64,000 bases of DNA from Anaerotruncus massiliensis (ex Togo et al. 2026) (GCF_900199635.1 NZ_LT962687.1:1721501-1785500), one strand, 5' to 3'. Positions 8,711 through 17,783 are shown, counted from the stretch's first letter. The notes: generated by a model not told the origin, from the sequence alone. Program-made: numbers and translations.

Positions 8711-9215
8711 GATCAGGCGGCCGGTTTTCTGCGAAGCGGCAGCGCCAACATCCTGATTTTTGGATCCCGGATGCTGGTGGTCTACCTCGCGACGAGCAGG
8801 AACGCGCCACGCTCATACCACTCTTCGATGCCTGTGTCCAACACAGTCGATCCGGCACGAGCTCTGTTCTCACCAGCGAAGCGATCGAGCTGGAGACGGC
8901 GGACGGAAACGCCTATCTTGTCTGCTTTTATGAGGTCCCCACCGGTCCATCGGTTAAAATATCTCATCACCTACTGCCCGATTTCGGAAATCGGCGTATG
9001 GGTCCGGGACGCGTCGGTTTTGGTACTCGTTATTTCCTCATTTTTGCCCGTCTGACCCGCGCAGCGCTCTGGATGACCACCCGCGGCATCACACGGCCGC
9101 TGCATCGGCTCTACTGAAGCACGGGCTTTTTGCAGCCTCGGCGAGGCCGCCTACACGATTTTGGAGGAGAGCGCTCGGCTCACAGATCTGGTCAACAGTC
9201 TCCTGTATTCTGCGG
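8711..9215 (+). pseudogene. decayed sensor histidine kinase remnant
   Basis: Fragments of one kinase appear in order but in shifting frames. An extracellular-domain piece is in one frame (GFLRSGSANILIFGSRMLVVYLA, near 8729-8797). A second piece lies in another frame (SSVLTSEAIELETADGNAYL, near 8863-8922). Then follow KYLITYCPISEIGVWVRDAS and a TM2 (VLVLVISSFLPV) up to a stop at 9056. LTRAALWMTTR and a HAMP opening ITRPLHRL come in another phase up to 9117, then a DHp end (AAYTILEESARLTDLVNSLL, near 9150-9210). The H box and ATPase domain are missing. At least three frameshifts or deletions are needed to join these pieces. No partner response regulator remains. Confidence 0.65.
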
Positions 9216-9325
9216 CGGACCCTTTCCGCGTTTTTGGGAACGGCCGGCGGCGTCCAGCTCCGGAGAAAGGAAACCCGGTATGCGCATGCACGCCGGACTC
9301 CTCGAGTCATGACTAGGATAAAGGA

Positions 9326-10492
9326 TCAGAGCGTCAAAATGGTCACGGCGGCCAGCTTGCACCGCTCGAAAAGGGAATCGACCAGAGCATATTCCTGCTT
9401 ACTGTGATTCCATTCTCCCCGCACTCCGAATCCGCAGATGGCGGGCACGCCGGACGCGACAACAAACGTCGAGTCTGACCAACTGCCCGCGGCGACCGGC
9501 TGGGGCGTCTCAAGCCGCAGTATCCGCGCGGCCTGCGCTACGTGGGAGTGAAGCTCCAGAACCCCCTCGGTACGCTCCATTGGCGGGCGCGGATTGATCG
9601 TTTCCAGGACACAGACGGTGTCTCTGGTGTAGCAGGTATCGGCAATCCGATGAATTTCCTCTTGAACACGCGCCGCTTCCGCCTGACTGGAGGCACGTAC
9701 GTCGAGCATAGAGACGCACTCGGCCGGGACAGCGTTGGGGACGCTTCCGCCGCTGATAACGCCGACATTGACGGAGGTCCCGGCCGCGTAGTCGTTGAGC
9801 GCTTCAAAGGCGAGCACCTTGTGGGCCATTTCCCGAATGGCGCTGCGGCCCTTTTCAGGGGCGAGCCCCGCGTGGGAGCCGACGCCCTTCACCGTGCAGC
9901 GGAATCGCACCGCGCTTTTGCGCTCTACGATCACGTCGCCGCTGAGAAGACCGGTCTCAAAGTTGAAGGCGGCCCGGCAGCCTTTCGCGCCGGTCTCAAA
10001 CAGCTCTCTGCTGCGTTCACAGGTATATTGATGACCGCCCTCCTCGTCGCCCGAAAAGGCGATCCGGATGGGCCGGCGGTCGTATCCCGCGTCCATCAAC
10101 GCGCGCAGCGCGTAGAGCGCGATCACCAGTCCGCCCTTCATGTCCAGCACGCCCGGCCCATATGCCTTGCTGTCCTCGATCCGGAAGGGGATTTCCGCCA
10201 GTGTACCTTTGGGGAAGACGGTGTCCATATGCCCCATCAGCAAGACCGGAGGCTCCGGATGGCGGACGCCCCATTCGGCGGCGAGGGAGTTCCCCGCCCT
10301 TTCCATGGAAATGATGCTGGATGGTACCTCCCAATTTGCGAGAAGGTCTGAGATCGTCCGCGCGATTTGATCGGTGCCGGCCTTGTTGGTGATATCCCCC
10401 TCGATTTCCACCAGCTTTCTCCATAGATTAAGCATTTCCTCCCGGTGCGAATCAATGGAGGAAAGGACGGCATGCAGCAGTTTATCCTCCAC
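9326..10492 (-). CDS. M20-family metallopeptidase (carboxypeptidase G2-like)
   Basis: A 388-residue cytosolic zinc hydrolase. M20 motifs are present: metal His and Asp in LMGHMDTVFPKG, bridging Asp in GPGVLDMKGG, the Glu pair in FSGDEEGG, and the dimerisation-domain turn GGSVPNAVPAE. The family removes C-terminal or N-acyl amino acids from small peptides or amino acid conjugates. The start is a GTG at 10492 that shares one base with the stop of the small membrane protein upstream, with AGGAGGG 9 bases before it. It is the last gene of the operon malic enzyme - permease - mini-subunit - peptidase, which suggests hydrolysis of an imported amino acid conjugate or dipeptide. The exact substrate is unknown. 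Confidence 0.88.
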   Translation of the reverse strand: MEDKLLHAVLSSIDSHREEMLNLWRKLVEIEGDITNKAGTDQIARTISDLLANWEVPSSIISMERAGNSLAAEWGVRHPEPPVLLMGHMDTVFPKGTLAEIPFRIEDSKAYGPGVLDMKGGLVIALYALRALMDAGYDRRPIRIAFSGDEEGGHQYTCERSRELFETGAKGCRAAFNFETGLLSGDVIVERKSAVRFRCTVKGVGSHAGLAPEKGRSAIREMAHKVLAFEALNDYAAGTSVNVGVISGGSVPNAVPAECVSMLDVRASSQAEAARVQEEIHRIADTCYTRDTVCVLETINPRPPMERTEGVLELHSHVAQAARILRLETPQPVAAGSWSDSTFVVASGVPAICGFGVRGEWNHSKQEYALVDSLFERCKLAAVTILTL

Positions 10493-10722
10493 TAGGAATT
10501 TCCCTCCTTAAAGTACGAGTAGATGAAGCCGGCAAATCCCGCAATGGCTGAAAGCAGAATGACGATTGATTTCGGCGTACCTGCGGCGGCAATCGAAAGC
10601 GCGCCGTTGGCGGTGACGAGCGCGACAGCCTGCACCAGCACGATGCCGATTCCCATCAACATAAACAGCACCAGTGAAAGGGTAAAAATCCAGGAAAGCA
10701 GTTTTTTTATGGAAACTTTCAT
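10492..10722 (-). CDS. 76-residue two-helix membrane protein, probable mini-partner of the TRAP-like permease
   Basis: Residues of about 10-35 and 45-70 are hydrophobic helices, with a basic N-terminus (MKVSIKKL). Start ATG 10722 has GGAGG 8 bases upstream; the frame extends further, but only over the end of the permease gene. It lies between the permease and peptidase genes. TRAP systems use a small membrane subunit (DctQ), usually four helices and about 160 residues, so this could be a reduced equivalent. That is inference from position; the sequence itself is not recognisable as DctQ. Confidence 0.6.
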   Translation of the reverse strand: MKVSIKKLLSWIFTLSLVLFMLMGIGIVLVQAVALVTANGALSIAAAGTPKSIVILLSAIAGFAGFIYSYFKEGNS

Positions 10723-10736
10723 ATTCTTCACCTCCG

Positions 10737-12095
10737 TTAATGAAAGAGCGGGAGGATCCCCAGGCAAATCAGGATCCCGATCAGGATGGTCGGCAGCGCG
10801 TAGAAAAGCACAAGCGGCTTAAAGGTTTCCGCAGGGTTGCGAAGCCCCGAAATGCCGCTGGAGATATAGATCGGCGCGGAGTTTGGAGGGATACAGCCCT
10901 CGTTGCTGAAGAAGAGCAGAAGCGCGCATACGGCGGCGACGGGCACGACCCCCACGCTGCGCAGCGCGAGATAGGAGACGGACCCGATTGCGGTGGTCGC
11001 GGCCGTTGATGTGAAAGGCCCGACCATCAGAGAGATCAAAAATGCCACGCAGACGATGATAACAATGCTGGGCAGGGCGTTCAACGACGCAAAAACTGCA
11101 GAGAACTCCTCCTCCAGTCCGAGATTGATGAGCACCCTGCTGGAGGTATACGCAAAGAAGAGCAGCGCGCCGATGTCGCTGTAGCTGCCAATCGCGTTTT
11201 TGCTGAGCGATACCCAGCCCTTCAGCGAATGGGGAAGGTGTTTCCAACCCTCGCAAATCGTGATGATCGAGATAAGGACAGGAATCCAGAAGATGATCGA
11301 GATACTCTTGACACCCTTTTCACCGAAGGATTCCAGGCTCTTGAAGAAGACGGAGACGGGGCCGACGGTCAGGATAACCGGCAGGACGGCACCGATAAAG
11401 ATGAGCAGGGAGCGCCATCCGGAAGCAATAGCGGCCTTAAAGTGCGGCAGCTCCTCCGTTTTGAGCGGCTGGATATGGTCCTTATGGACGAAATAGGGGA
11501 TGAGCAGCAGACGGTAAAGGAGCACCCAGAGCCCGGCGCTGAAAAGTGCGATGTACAGCTCTCCGTTTGTCACCTCGGCAGCGATCGCCGTCATTCCCAG
11601 CAGCAGGAACATCGAGTTGGAGGGCGGAAAGATGACGCCCAGGCCGGCATTCCCCGCGACGACGGTCGTCGCGTTTTTTTTCGACCAGCCGGTGTTTTCC
11701 ATCCAGGGCAGGGTGATGGTGCCGACAGCCGAAACGTTGCCCGATGGAGAGCCGGAGACCATGCCGAAAAGCGCACTGGCAACTGTGGTTACGTAACCAG
11801 GTCCGCCGCGCAGCCGGCCGAGGAAAGAGTTCAGGATGTTGATCAGGCGGCCGATGATACCGGTTTGGTTCATCAGGTAGGACATAAATACAAACGCCAT
11901 CGCCACAAACAGGACCTCCTGTTTCAAGGCGAAAGTGATGCCCGACTGAAGATTGGTTAGTGCGTTTCTGCCGGAAATGATCAGCAGCACCACCAGCGCG
12001 ACCCCCATCGATTCCGCGATTTTCCGTTTGAACCGCATATTCATGACAAGGATGATCGCGATATAAGCCAGCAGAGAAATGATACCGAATCCCAT
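10737..12095 (-). CDS. TRAP-type (DctM-like) large permease
   Basis: A 452-residue polytopic membrane protein with about 12 hydrophobic segments. The stretch GSPSGNVSAVGTITLPWM followed by GLGVIFPPSNSMFLLLG resembles the duplicated substrate-binding core of DctM-like permeases, and a second half-repeat (GPFTSTAATTAIG, then CIPPNSAPIYISSG) is present. The family imports C4-dicarboxylates and other organic acids with sodium or protons. Start ATG 12095 has GAGGAGG 7 bases upstream. It lies 16 bases after malic enzyme, and a carboxylate substrate fits that neighbour. No periplasmic-type binding protein (DctP or TAXI) is encoded in the operon, unlike standard TRAP systems. Confidence 0.75.
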   Translation of the reverse strand: MGFGIISLLAYIAIILVMNMRFKRKIAESMGVALVVLLIISGRNALTNLQSGITFALKQEVLFVAMAFVFMSYLMNQTGIIGRLINILNSFLGRLRGGPGYVTTVASALFGMVSGSPSGNVSAVGTITLPWMENTGWSKKNATTVVAGNAGLGVIFPPSNSMFLLLGMTAIAAEVTNGELYIALFSAGLWVLLYRLLLIPYFVHKDHIQPLKTEELPHFKAAIASGWRSLLIFIGAVLPVILTVGPVSVFFKSLESFGEKGVKSISIIFWIPVLISIITICEGWKHLPHSLKGWVSLSKNAIGSYSDIGALLFFAYTSSRVLINLGLEEEFSAVFASLNALPSIVIIVCVAFLISLMVGPFTSTAATTAIGSVSYLALRSVGVVPVAAVCALLLFFSNEGCIPPNSAPIYISSGISGLRNPAETFKPLVLFYALPTILIGILICLGILPLFH

Positions 12096-12111
12096 TATGA
12101 AACCTCCTCTT

Positions 12112-13281
12112 TTATTCACACGTCGCGTTTTTGGCAGCGATTTCAGAGACATACCTTGCGACGGTCGCGCACACTCGGGAATCGAACACGTCGGGAATGA
12201 TGTATTCCTCCCGCAATTCCCCATCGTCCACGAGTGCGGCGATCCCTTTTGCCGCCGCCAATTTCATCTCCTCTGTGATTGCGGGGGCGCGGGCGTCGAG
12301 CGCGCCGCGAAAGATTCCGGGAAAGGCCAGCACATTGTTGATCTGGTTCGGATAGTCGCTGCGCCCTGTGCCGATGATGCGCGCGCCGCCCGCTTTTGCC
12401 TCCTCCGGCATGATTTCGGGCGTCGGGTTTGCCATGGCAAAGACGACGGGGTCGCGGTTCATCCGCCGGATCATATCGGACGAAACAATTCCGGGCGCCG
12501 AGAGCCCGACAAAGAGGTCGGCGCCTTCCATGATGTCCGCGAGCCCTCCGTGGATGCCGCCGCGGTTTGTCAGGGCGGCAATCTCCGCGAGCGCGGGGTT
12601 CAGCCCGGGCCGGCCCTCGTAGACGACCCCCTCAATATCGCACATGCTGATCTCGCGGAACCCGGCCGCGAAAAGCAGCCGTACAACGCTCTGCGCCGCC
12701 GCCCCGGCGCCGCTGACGGCCACCCGCGCCTCGGACGGCTCTTTTTTTAACAGCCGGAAGGCGTTGATGGCGGCGGCCGCCACCACGATCGCGGTTCCGT
12801 GCTGGTCGTCATGAAAGACGGGGATATTGCAACGCCGTTTCAGTTCCCGTTCGATGTAAAAGCACTCAGGAGCCTTGATATCCTCCAGATTGATCCCGCC
12901 GAAGCTCGACTGGATGCGGCAGACGGTGTCGATGAAGAGGTCCGGGTCCTTGGTGTCCACACAGATCGGGAACGCGTCAATCCCCGCGAACCGTTTAAAG
13001 AGGATGCATTTCCCCTCCATGACCGGCAGGCTGGCGTCCGCGCCGATATCCCCCAGCCCCAGCACAGCGGTCCCGTTTGTGACGACGGCGACCAGGTTGC
13101 TTTTGGAGGTGTAGTCATAAATGGCATCGGGCCGCCGCATGATATCCAGACAGGGGATGGCCACACCCGGTGTGTAGGCAAGGCTCAGATCCTCGCGGCT
13201 TTCCACGGGGACTTTGGTATTCACCTCGATTTTCCCACCGTGGCGGCGGTGGAGCAGACGAACCTTTTCTTCAAAATCCAT
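12112..13281 (-). CDS. NAD(P)-dependent malic enzyme
   Basis: A 389-residue oxidative decarboxylase (malate to pyruvate and CO2). Visible: the N-terminal malic domain with SLAYTPGVA, TNGTAVLGLGDIG and the metal/substrate region EDIKAPECF, then PVFHDDQHGTAIV and a Rossmann fold (VAVSGAGAAAQSVVRLL), and FAMANPTPEI near the C-terminus. The length is normal for the short bacterial form. Start ATG 13281 follows GGAGG. First gene of the operon with the TRAP-like permease, a mini-subunit and an M20 peptidase, so imported C4 acid is likely decarboxylated to pyruvate. Likely controlled by the divergent LysR regulator. Confidence 0.93.
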   Translation of the reverse strand: MDFEEKVRLLHRRHGGKIEVNTKVPVESREDLSLAYTPGVAIPCLDIMRRPDAIYDYTSKSNLVAVVTNGTAVLGLGDIGADASLPVMEGKCILFKRFAGIDAFPICVDTKDPDLFIDTVCRIQSSFGGINLEDIKAPECFYIERELKRRCNIPVFHDDQHGTAIVVAAAAINAFRLLKKEPSEARVAVSGAGAAAQSVVRLLFAAGFREISMCDIEGVVYEGRPGLNPALAEIAALTNRGGIHGGLADIMEGADLFVGLSAPGIVSSDMIRRMNRDPVVFAMANPTPEIMPEEAKAGGARIIGTGRSDYPNQINNVLAFPGIFRGALDARAPAITEEMKLAAAKGIAALVDDGELREEYIIPDVFDSRVCATVARYVSEIAAKNATCE

Positions 13282-13366
13282 GGCAATTCCTCCGTATCTC
13301 TTGCCAGCCTCACATTTTTGCGTCATAATGGAAACAGCCTCAGAGTAAAAATGAGGAGGGCGGCAG
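13282..13366. promoter_or_regulatory. divergent promoter region of malic enzyme operon and lysR gene
   Basis: An 85-base spacer between two divergent genes. It contains an inverted repeat CCTCACATTTTT (13308-13319) and GTAAAAATGAGG (13345-13356). That is the expected position for a LysR-type binding site covering both promoters, but the second arm runs into the lysR ribosome binding site. Confidence 0.45.
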
Positions 13367-14239
13367 ATGAAATTTAATCAGCTAATATATTTTGCGGCAG
13401 TCTGCCAGTATGGTACAGTGACGGAAGCGGCGCGGCAGCTTCATATTTCCCAACCCTCCCTCACTTCAAGCATCCGTCAACTGGAAAGCGAGTACCAAGT
13501 GAATCTGTTCCACCGCGTTGGCAGGCATCTCACACTCACGCGGGAGGGAGAACAGCTTCTGGTGTGGGCACAGGAGATCCTCAAAAAGGTCAGCGACACG
13601 GAAAACGCCCTCCGGGACCTCGCGAGCAAAAAGAATCGGATTTTATTGGGGGTTCCCCCAATGATCGGGAGCTTTTTATTCCCCCGGATCTTCGCGGGGT
13701 TTCATGAGGAATACCCGGAAATCGATCTGGAAATCCAGGAGCAGAGCTCCCGGGAAATTTACCGGTTGCTGGCGGAAGAACAGCTTGAGTTGGCGATCGC
13801 GCTGCTGAACGATGTGGACTCGACGATCTTCAAGTGCAGGAAGCTCTACACAACCGAGCTCTGCTGCTGTGTAAGTCGGAATCATCCGCTGGCGAATGCC
13901 TCCTCCGTCGATATGAAGTTGATGGAGCGGGAACGGGTCGTTTTGCTGCGCGGCAGCCAATACCATGTGGAATGCGTAATGAAACGGTATGATGAAGCGG
14001 GAGTTCGCCCATTGGTTGTACTGCGGTCCGCCCAGCTTGCCACCATCAAGCGTCTCGTCGAAACCGGACAAGTCATTTCCTTTCTTTTCCGGGAGGCGGT
14101 GGACCCGAGAGAGCAGATTTCTGTGCTGCCGCTCGATCCACCGCTCCTGCTGGACGTGGGGACGGTGTATAAACGAGGTCATTACCTCTACAATGACGTA
14201 TCGAAGCTGCTCGATTATATTAATCGTATGTATCAATAG
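13367..14239 (+). CDS. LysR-family transcriptional regulator
   Basis: A 290-residue regulator. Residues 1-60 are the typical winged helix (QLIYFAAVCQYGTVTEAARQ, then HISQPSLTSSIRQLE). Residues of about 90-290 form the ligand-binding fold. Start ATG has GGAGG upstream. Divergent from the malic enzyme operon, the classic layout for a LysR activator whose inducer is the pathway substrate, perhaps malate or another organic acid. Confidence 0.93.
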   Translation: MKFNQLIYFAAVCQYGTVTEAARQLHISQPSLTSSIRQLESEYQVNLFHRVGRHLTLTREGEQLLVWAQEILKKVSDTENALRDLASKKNRILLGVPPMIGSFLFPRIFAGFHEEYPEIDLEIQEQSSREIYRLLAEEQLELAIALLNDVDSTIFKCRKLYTTELCCCVSRNHPLANASSVDMKLMERERVVLLRGSQYHVECVMKRYDEAGVRPLVVLRSAQLATIKRLVETGQVISFLFREAVDPREQISVLPLDPPLLLDVGTVYKRGHYLYNDVSKLLDYINRMYQ

Positions 14240-14548
14240 TCAACGTGCCCAAAGCTTTCGCACGATGGAGAAATATCTTATGAAAGAATGATAACAGAAG
14301 ATCATATATATGTAAAATATCAATAATCTGCATTATTATAGATTATTCCTATTGATTGCCCCAAACCGGCATCCTTTTCAATACACGAAGGGAGCCGGCA
14401 TTTTTTTCGGTAAACCAATCCCGCGGTCGCGGTAATGTTGAGGGACCTCGCAGCTCCTTCCTGAGGCAACGCGCGGCCGGGTTGGCCGATCCAGCCGATC
14501 TGTTTACACGATGTATTGCTTATGACGATGTCCGCCACACCGGTTATT
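14240..14548. other. intergenic region after lysR with terminator
   Basis: No gene supported. CCGGC...GCCGG arms between about 14368 and 14401 followed by seven T residues (14401-14407) form a probable terminator for the LysR gene. The A/T-rich part 14280-14350 has no recognisable promoter hexamer pair. Confidence 0.45.
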
Positions 14549-14589
14549 AAAAAGCAGATGCCATCTAATCAGATGGCATCTGCTTTTTT
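14549..14589. terminator. perfect bidirectional hairpin at islet boundary
   Basis: An 18-base perfect stem (14549-14566 with 14571-14588), loop AATC, flanked by A and T runs. It lies beside the middle att-like repeat and insulates islet 1 from islet 2. Confidence 0.75.
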
Positions 14590-14612
14590 GATGGTAACGG
14601 TGGAGATGGCAG

Positions 14613-14643
14613 AAAAAAGGCACCATCTTTCGATGGTGCCTTT
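14613..14643. terminator. hairpin abutting the middle tRNA-Ala fragment
   Basis: Stem 14616-14627 with 14632-14643, loop TTTC, with an A run on the left that gives a T run on the minus strand. It sits directly 3' of the tRNA-like fragment, where a tRNA terminator would be, but its sequence differs from those at the two outer boundaries. Confidence 0.7.
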
Positions 14644-14727
14644 GGTGGAGACGAAGAGGATCGAACTCTCGACCTTACGGATGCGAACCGTACGCTCTCC
14701 CGAGTGGTCCGCAAAGCGGGCCCTTTT
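14643..14727 (-). repeat. tRNA-Ala 3' fragment plus shared flank (att-like repeat, middle copy)
   Basis: Identical to 8389-8473 over 85 bases: 59 bases of tRNA-Ala 3' portion (14643-14701), then the 26-base non-tRNA flank (14702-14727). Sequence diverges on both sides of the block. It marks the junction between two consecutive islets. Confidence 0.85.
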
Positions 14728-14864
14728 CCCCGAAAATCCGTGTACTTATCTACAGTGTATTGATAAACGCTGTACAGTTCCAAAGGGTTACCGCGACTTA
14801 CACCGACATCCGGCATCCATGCCATGGTACGCCGTATCAATTTCGTCCCAAATGGACTCCCGCG

Positions 14865-15635
14865 TTACAGATAATACATATCCGCCGGGTCCTTCTGCGC
14901 GGTGCGGCGATAGTGAACGTTCGGATATCCCAATACCAGCGTGGTCACCGCTTTCGTATGGGTCAGATGCAGCTGGCGGCGAAGGGTGGGGAAAGTGTTT
15001 ACAATCCGGGCAAAAAAGCCGCTGTACAGGACGCCCAAGCCAAGGGCCTCGGCCATCAGCTCCATATTGGAGGCGGCCAGGGAAGCGTTGATTTCATCTT
15101 TGGAAACCACGACAATGGCAACCGGTGCGTTCTTGAAGAAAAAATGGTCGTCGATGACGGCGTTTCGCGCGGTCGTGCTCATCAGCTTCACCACAGGCAG
15201 CAGCCTTTTCGCAAACCGCACCGCGATCTGCTCATAACGGCGGATTTCCTTCTGAAGCACAATGTAGGAGACATTCTGCGCGTTGCCGCCGCTTGGCGTC
15301 AGACGGCCGGCCTCGATGATCTGCGCAAGGACCTCCGGGGCGACGGGCTTCTCTTTGTACTGCCGGATGCTTCTCCTGGTGCGGATGGCCTCCAGAAGCT
15401 GATGCGGGTCCAAAGCCACCGGTTTCTCTATTTCGATTGGCGGCTCATCAAAGCCTGTAATGGAAACGGCGGCTTTGGGACATATGGCGACGCAATGCCC
15501 GCACATCAGGCAGCTTTGCGACCTTACCACCGCTTTTTTATCCTTCAGTCCAAGGTTGTAGGCGGGGCAATCCCGCACACACATCCCGCATCCGATACAT
15601 TTGTCATGGCTGATTTCTATTCTGTGCTCTCTCAT
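14865..15635 (-). CDS. nitroreductase-family protein with N-terminal 2x[4Fe-4S] ferredoxin domain
   Basis: A 256-residue redox enzyme. Two 4Fe-4S motifs open the protein (CIGCGMCVRDCP and CLMCGHCVAICP, residues of about 14-55). A nitroreductase fold follows, with the FMN-binding RTRRSIRQYKEKP and the TPSGGNAQN loop. Such fusions take electrons from ferredoxin or its own clusters and reduce nitro, quinone or enoate substrates with FMN. It follows the OYE reductase by 33 bases on the same strand and is probably co-transcribed. The fixed substrate is unknown. Confidence 0.9.
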   Translation of the reverse strand: MREHRIEISHDKCIGCGMCVRDCPAYNLGLKDKKAVVRSQSCLMCGHCVAICPKAAVSITGFDEPPIEIEKPVALDPHQLLEAIRTRRSIRQYKEKPVAPEVLAQIIEAGRLTPSGGNAQNVSYIVLQKEIRRYEQIAVRFAKRLLPVVKLMSTTARNAVIDDHFFFKNAPVAIVVVSKDEINASLAASNMELMAEALGLGVLYSGFFARIVNTFPTLRRQLHLTHTKAVTTLVLGYPNVHYRRTAQKDPADMYYL

Positions 15636-15668
15636 AATATTTGGCTCCTTAAATCCGTGTAAATGGGT

Positions 15669-17783
15669 TTATTGCAACCCGCGGGCCCGCATGAAGGCGC
15701 TGCGGGTGGCGTTACCGATGCGTCCGGGCGTGACCGCGTCGCCGATGGAATAAAGCCGCTCGAAGTGCCCGGTGCATTCTTTCTCCAAGGCGCTATTGCT
15801 ACGCACACCGATGGCCAGCACTGTGGCGTCGGCCCGGATTTCTTCCAGCACGCCGTCCTTGCGCCTCAGATAAAGCATCCCGTCGCCGATGCGCTCCAGC
15901 CTCCGGCCCGGCAGGAACCGCACGCCGCCCTTTTCCAGCCGCCCGATCACGTCGGAGGCGTTGATGGGGTAAGCGCCGGGGGCGATCTGATCCGCCATCT
16001 CGATGATGGTAACGGTGTTCCCCTGCCCCATCAGAAGCTCCGCCGTTTCAAGCCCGGTCATGCCGGAACCGATGACGGCAACCTCCTTTCCGGCGTAGGT
16101 CCTTTCGCCTGTCAAAATCGGCGTGACCGTGGTCACCGTGTCCGAATCGGAGCCGGGAATCCGCGGCGCTGCCGCTTCCGCGCCGGTGGCGAGGAACACC
16201 GCGTAGGGGCGAAAACTTTCTATGACCTCTTTGGCAGCCCTGGTGTTATATCGGATGTCCACACCCTGCCGGAGGGCCTGATGGGTCAGATACTGGATGA
16301 ACCAGTCGATTTTCTCTTTGAGCGGTGGGGCCGCCGCCAGGATGAGCTGTCCGCCAGGGGCGCCGCCCTGTTCCAGCACGGTCACCTTGAAGTCCCGCGC
16401 CGCCAGCTCGTTGGCCGCAGTGAGTCCCGCCGGGCCGGCGCCCACCACTACGACCGGCCGCTGCCGCCCATCCTTCGGCGCGGTGCGGGGGAACTTGCTC
16501 TCCCGGCAGGCACGGGGATTGACCGCGCACTCCACCGGCTTGCCGTTCATGATGTTCTCCTGAAAAGACTCCATACAGCGCAGGCAGCAGATACAGCGGT
16601 TGATCTCCCCGCTCCGTCCCTCCATTGCTTTTTTAGCCCATTCGGGGTCGGACAGATAGGAACGACCCATGGCGATGAAGTCCTGCGTCCCCTCCGCCAG
16701 CTGCGCCTCGGCCTGCTCCGGTGTGCGGACCAGGTTGGCCGCAATGACGGGGATTCTGACCTGCTCCTTGACCGCTTTCGCCAGATACTTGCGCCAGCCT
16801 GGGGGGAAACTGATGGGCTCGCAGGAAGTCTGCGCCGTGTCGTAGTTGCCGCTGCTGATGTTGAGCGCATCGACGCCGAAGCGTTCCAGCCGCTTTGCCA
16901 TCTCCACGCCCTCCTCCAAGAGGATGCCCTGGCCGGGATAACCGATCGTGTCGTAAAATTCTTCCACCGAGAGGCGCACACTGATGGGAAAATCCGGTCC
17001 GCATTCGGCCTTGACGCCCTCGATGATCTCCTTTAGAAGCCGCATCCGGTTTTCCAGCGAGCCGCCGTAATCGTCCTCCCGGCGGTTGGTATAGGGGCTT
17101 AAAAACTGCTGGAGCAGATAGCCGTGGGCTGCATGGAGCTCCACTCCGTCCGCCCCGGCCTTTTTCACCCGCCCCGCGGCGGCGATAAATTGGCCGATCA
17201 GGGTTTTGATCTGCGGGATGGTCATGGGGACGGTCTTCTGATGGCGGACGGGGTTGTCCCCAAGCCCACAGGGGACGTCACTGGGGGCCAGAAGCGGCTT
17301 CATGTACTTTTCCATCCGCTTCGCGGTTTTGGGATCGTCGATCATGGAGGCGTCGAACCTGCCAGCCATCTTGAAATACCAATCCCAATAAGACGGGAAG
17401 ATCCGCGCCATCCGTTCGTTAAACCGCCAGATGGTCGGAAAGAGCACCACATTTTGCCGTCCGGGGTGGTAGAGCTGCATAAACAGCTTGGCTCCATGGG
17501 CGTGCACCCGTTCCGCCGCTTTGCGGAGCGGCTCAATATACCGGTCGTGGGACATGGACAGCATGCTGGGGTAAGCCACGGCGTCCGTCTCGTTCACGCG
17601 GGTGCATTCGGTGATCATGAGCCCCACGCCTCCGGCGGCCCGCTCCTCGTAATAGGCGGCAAGCGCGTCGCTCACCGCGCCGTCGTGGTGGGCAAGCCCG
17701 ACACACATGGCGGTCATGACCAGACGGTTTTTGACCGTCACCGGGCCGATCCTCCCGGGTGTAAACAAATGGGGATATTCCAT
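15669..17783 (-). CDS. old yellow enzyme-type NADH:flavin oxidoreductase / FAD-dependent enoate reductase
   Basis: A 704-residue enzyme of the 2,4-dienoyl-CoA reductase / BaiCD / enoate reductase group. An FMN-binding TIM barrel lies at about 1-370 (substrate-site HAAHGYLLQQFLSPYTNRR). Cysteines for one [4Fe-4S] cluster lie in CICCLRCMESFQ and in the following ECAVNP. Then an FAD domain (VVVVGAGPAGLTAANELA) and an NAD(P) domain (VAVIGSGMTGLETAELL). The family reduces activated C=C bonds anaerobically. Start ATG 17783 fits MEYPHLFTPGRIG, with GAGG about 9 bases before it. It is divergent from a TetR regulator and upstream of the Fe-S nitroreductase. Substrate is unknown; bile acid, drug or phenylacrylate-type acids are possible. 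Confidence 0.9.
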   Translation of the reverse strand: MEYPHLFTPGRIGPVTVKNRLVMTAMCVGLAHHDGAVSDALAAYYEERAAGGVGLMITECTRVNETDAVAYPSMLSMSHDRYIEPLRKAAERVHAHGAKLFMQLYHPGRQNVVLFPTIWRFNERMARIFPSYWDWYFKMAGRFDASMIDDPKTAKRMEKYMKPLLAPSDVPCGLGDNPVRHQKTVPMTIPQIKTLIGQFIAAAGRVKKAGADGVELHAAHGYLLQQFLSPYTNRREDDYGGSLENRMRLLKEIIEGVKAECGPDFPISVRLSVEEFYDTIGYPGQGILLEEGVEMAKRLERFGVDALNISSGNYDTAQTSCEPISFPPGWRKYLAKAVKEQVRIPVIAANLVRTPEQAEAQLAEGTQDFIAMGRSYLSDPEWAKKAMEGRSGEINRCICCLRCMESFQENIMNGKPVECAVNPRACRESKFPRTAPKDGRQRPVVVVGAGPAGLTAANELAARDFKVTVLEQGGAPGGQLILAAAPPLKEKIDWFIQYLTHQALRQGVDIRYNTRAAKEVIESFRPYAVFLATGAEAAAPRIPGSDSDTVTTVTPILTGERTYAGKEVAVIGSGMTGLETAELLMGQGNTVTIIEMADQIAPGAYPINASDVIGRLEKGGVRFLPGRRLERIGDGMLYLRRKDGVLEEIRADATVLAIGVRSNSALEKECTGHFERLYSIGDAVTPGRIGNATRSAFMRARGLQ

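Larger units (their letters stand above)
8389..14642. mobile_element. putative islet 1 between tRNA-Ala-derived repeats (no integrase)
   Basis: A 6.3-kb segment bounded by the att-like repeats at 8389 and 14643. Cargo: decayed sensor kinase, M20 peptidase, TRAP-like permease with mini-subunit, malic enzyme and LysR regulator. It is less GC-rich by eye than the housekeeping DNA after 20.3 kb. No recombinase, relaxase or phage gene is visible, so it would be a non-autonomous (CIME-like) or decayed element. The boundaries are seen in the sequence; mobility is inference. Confidence 0.5.
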
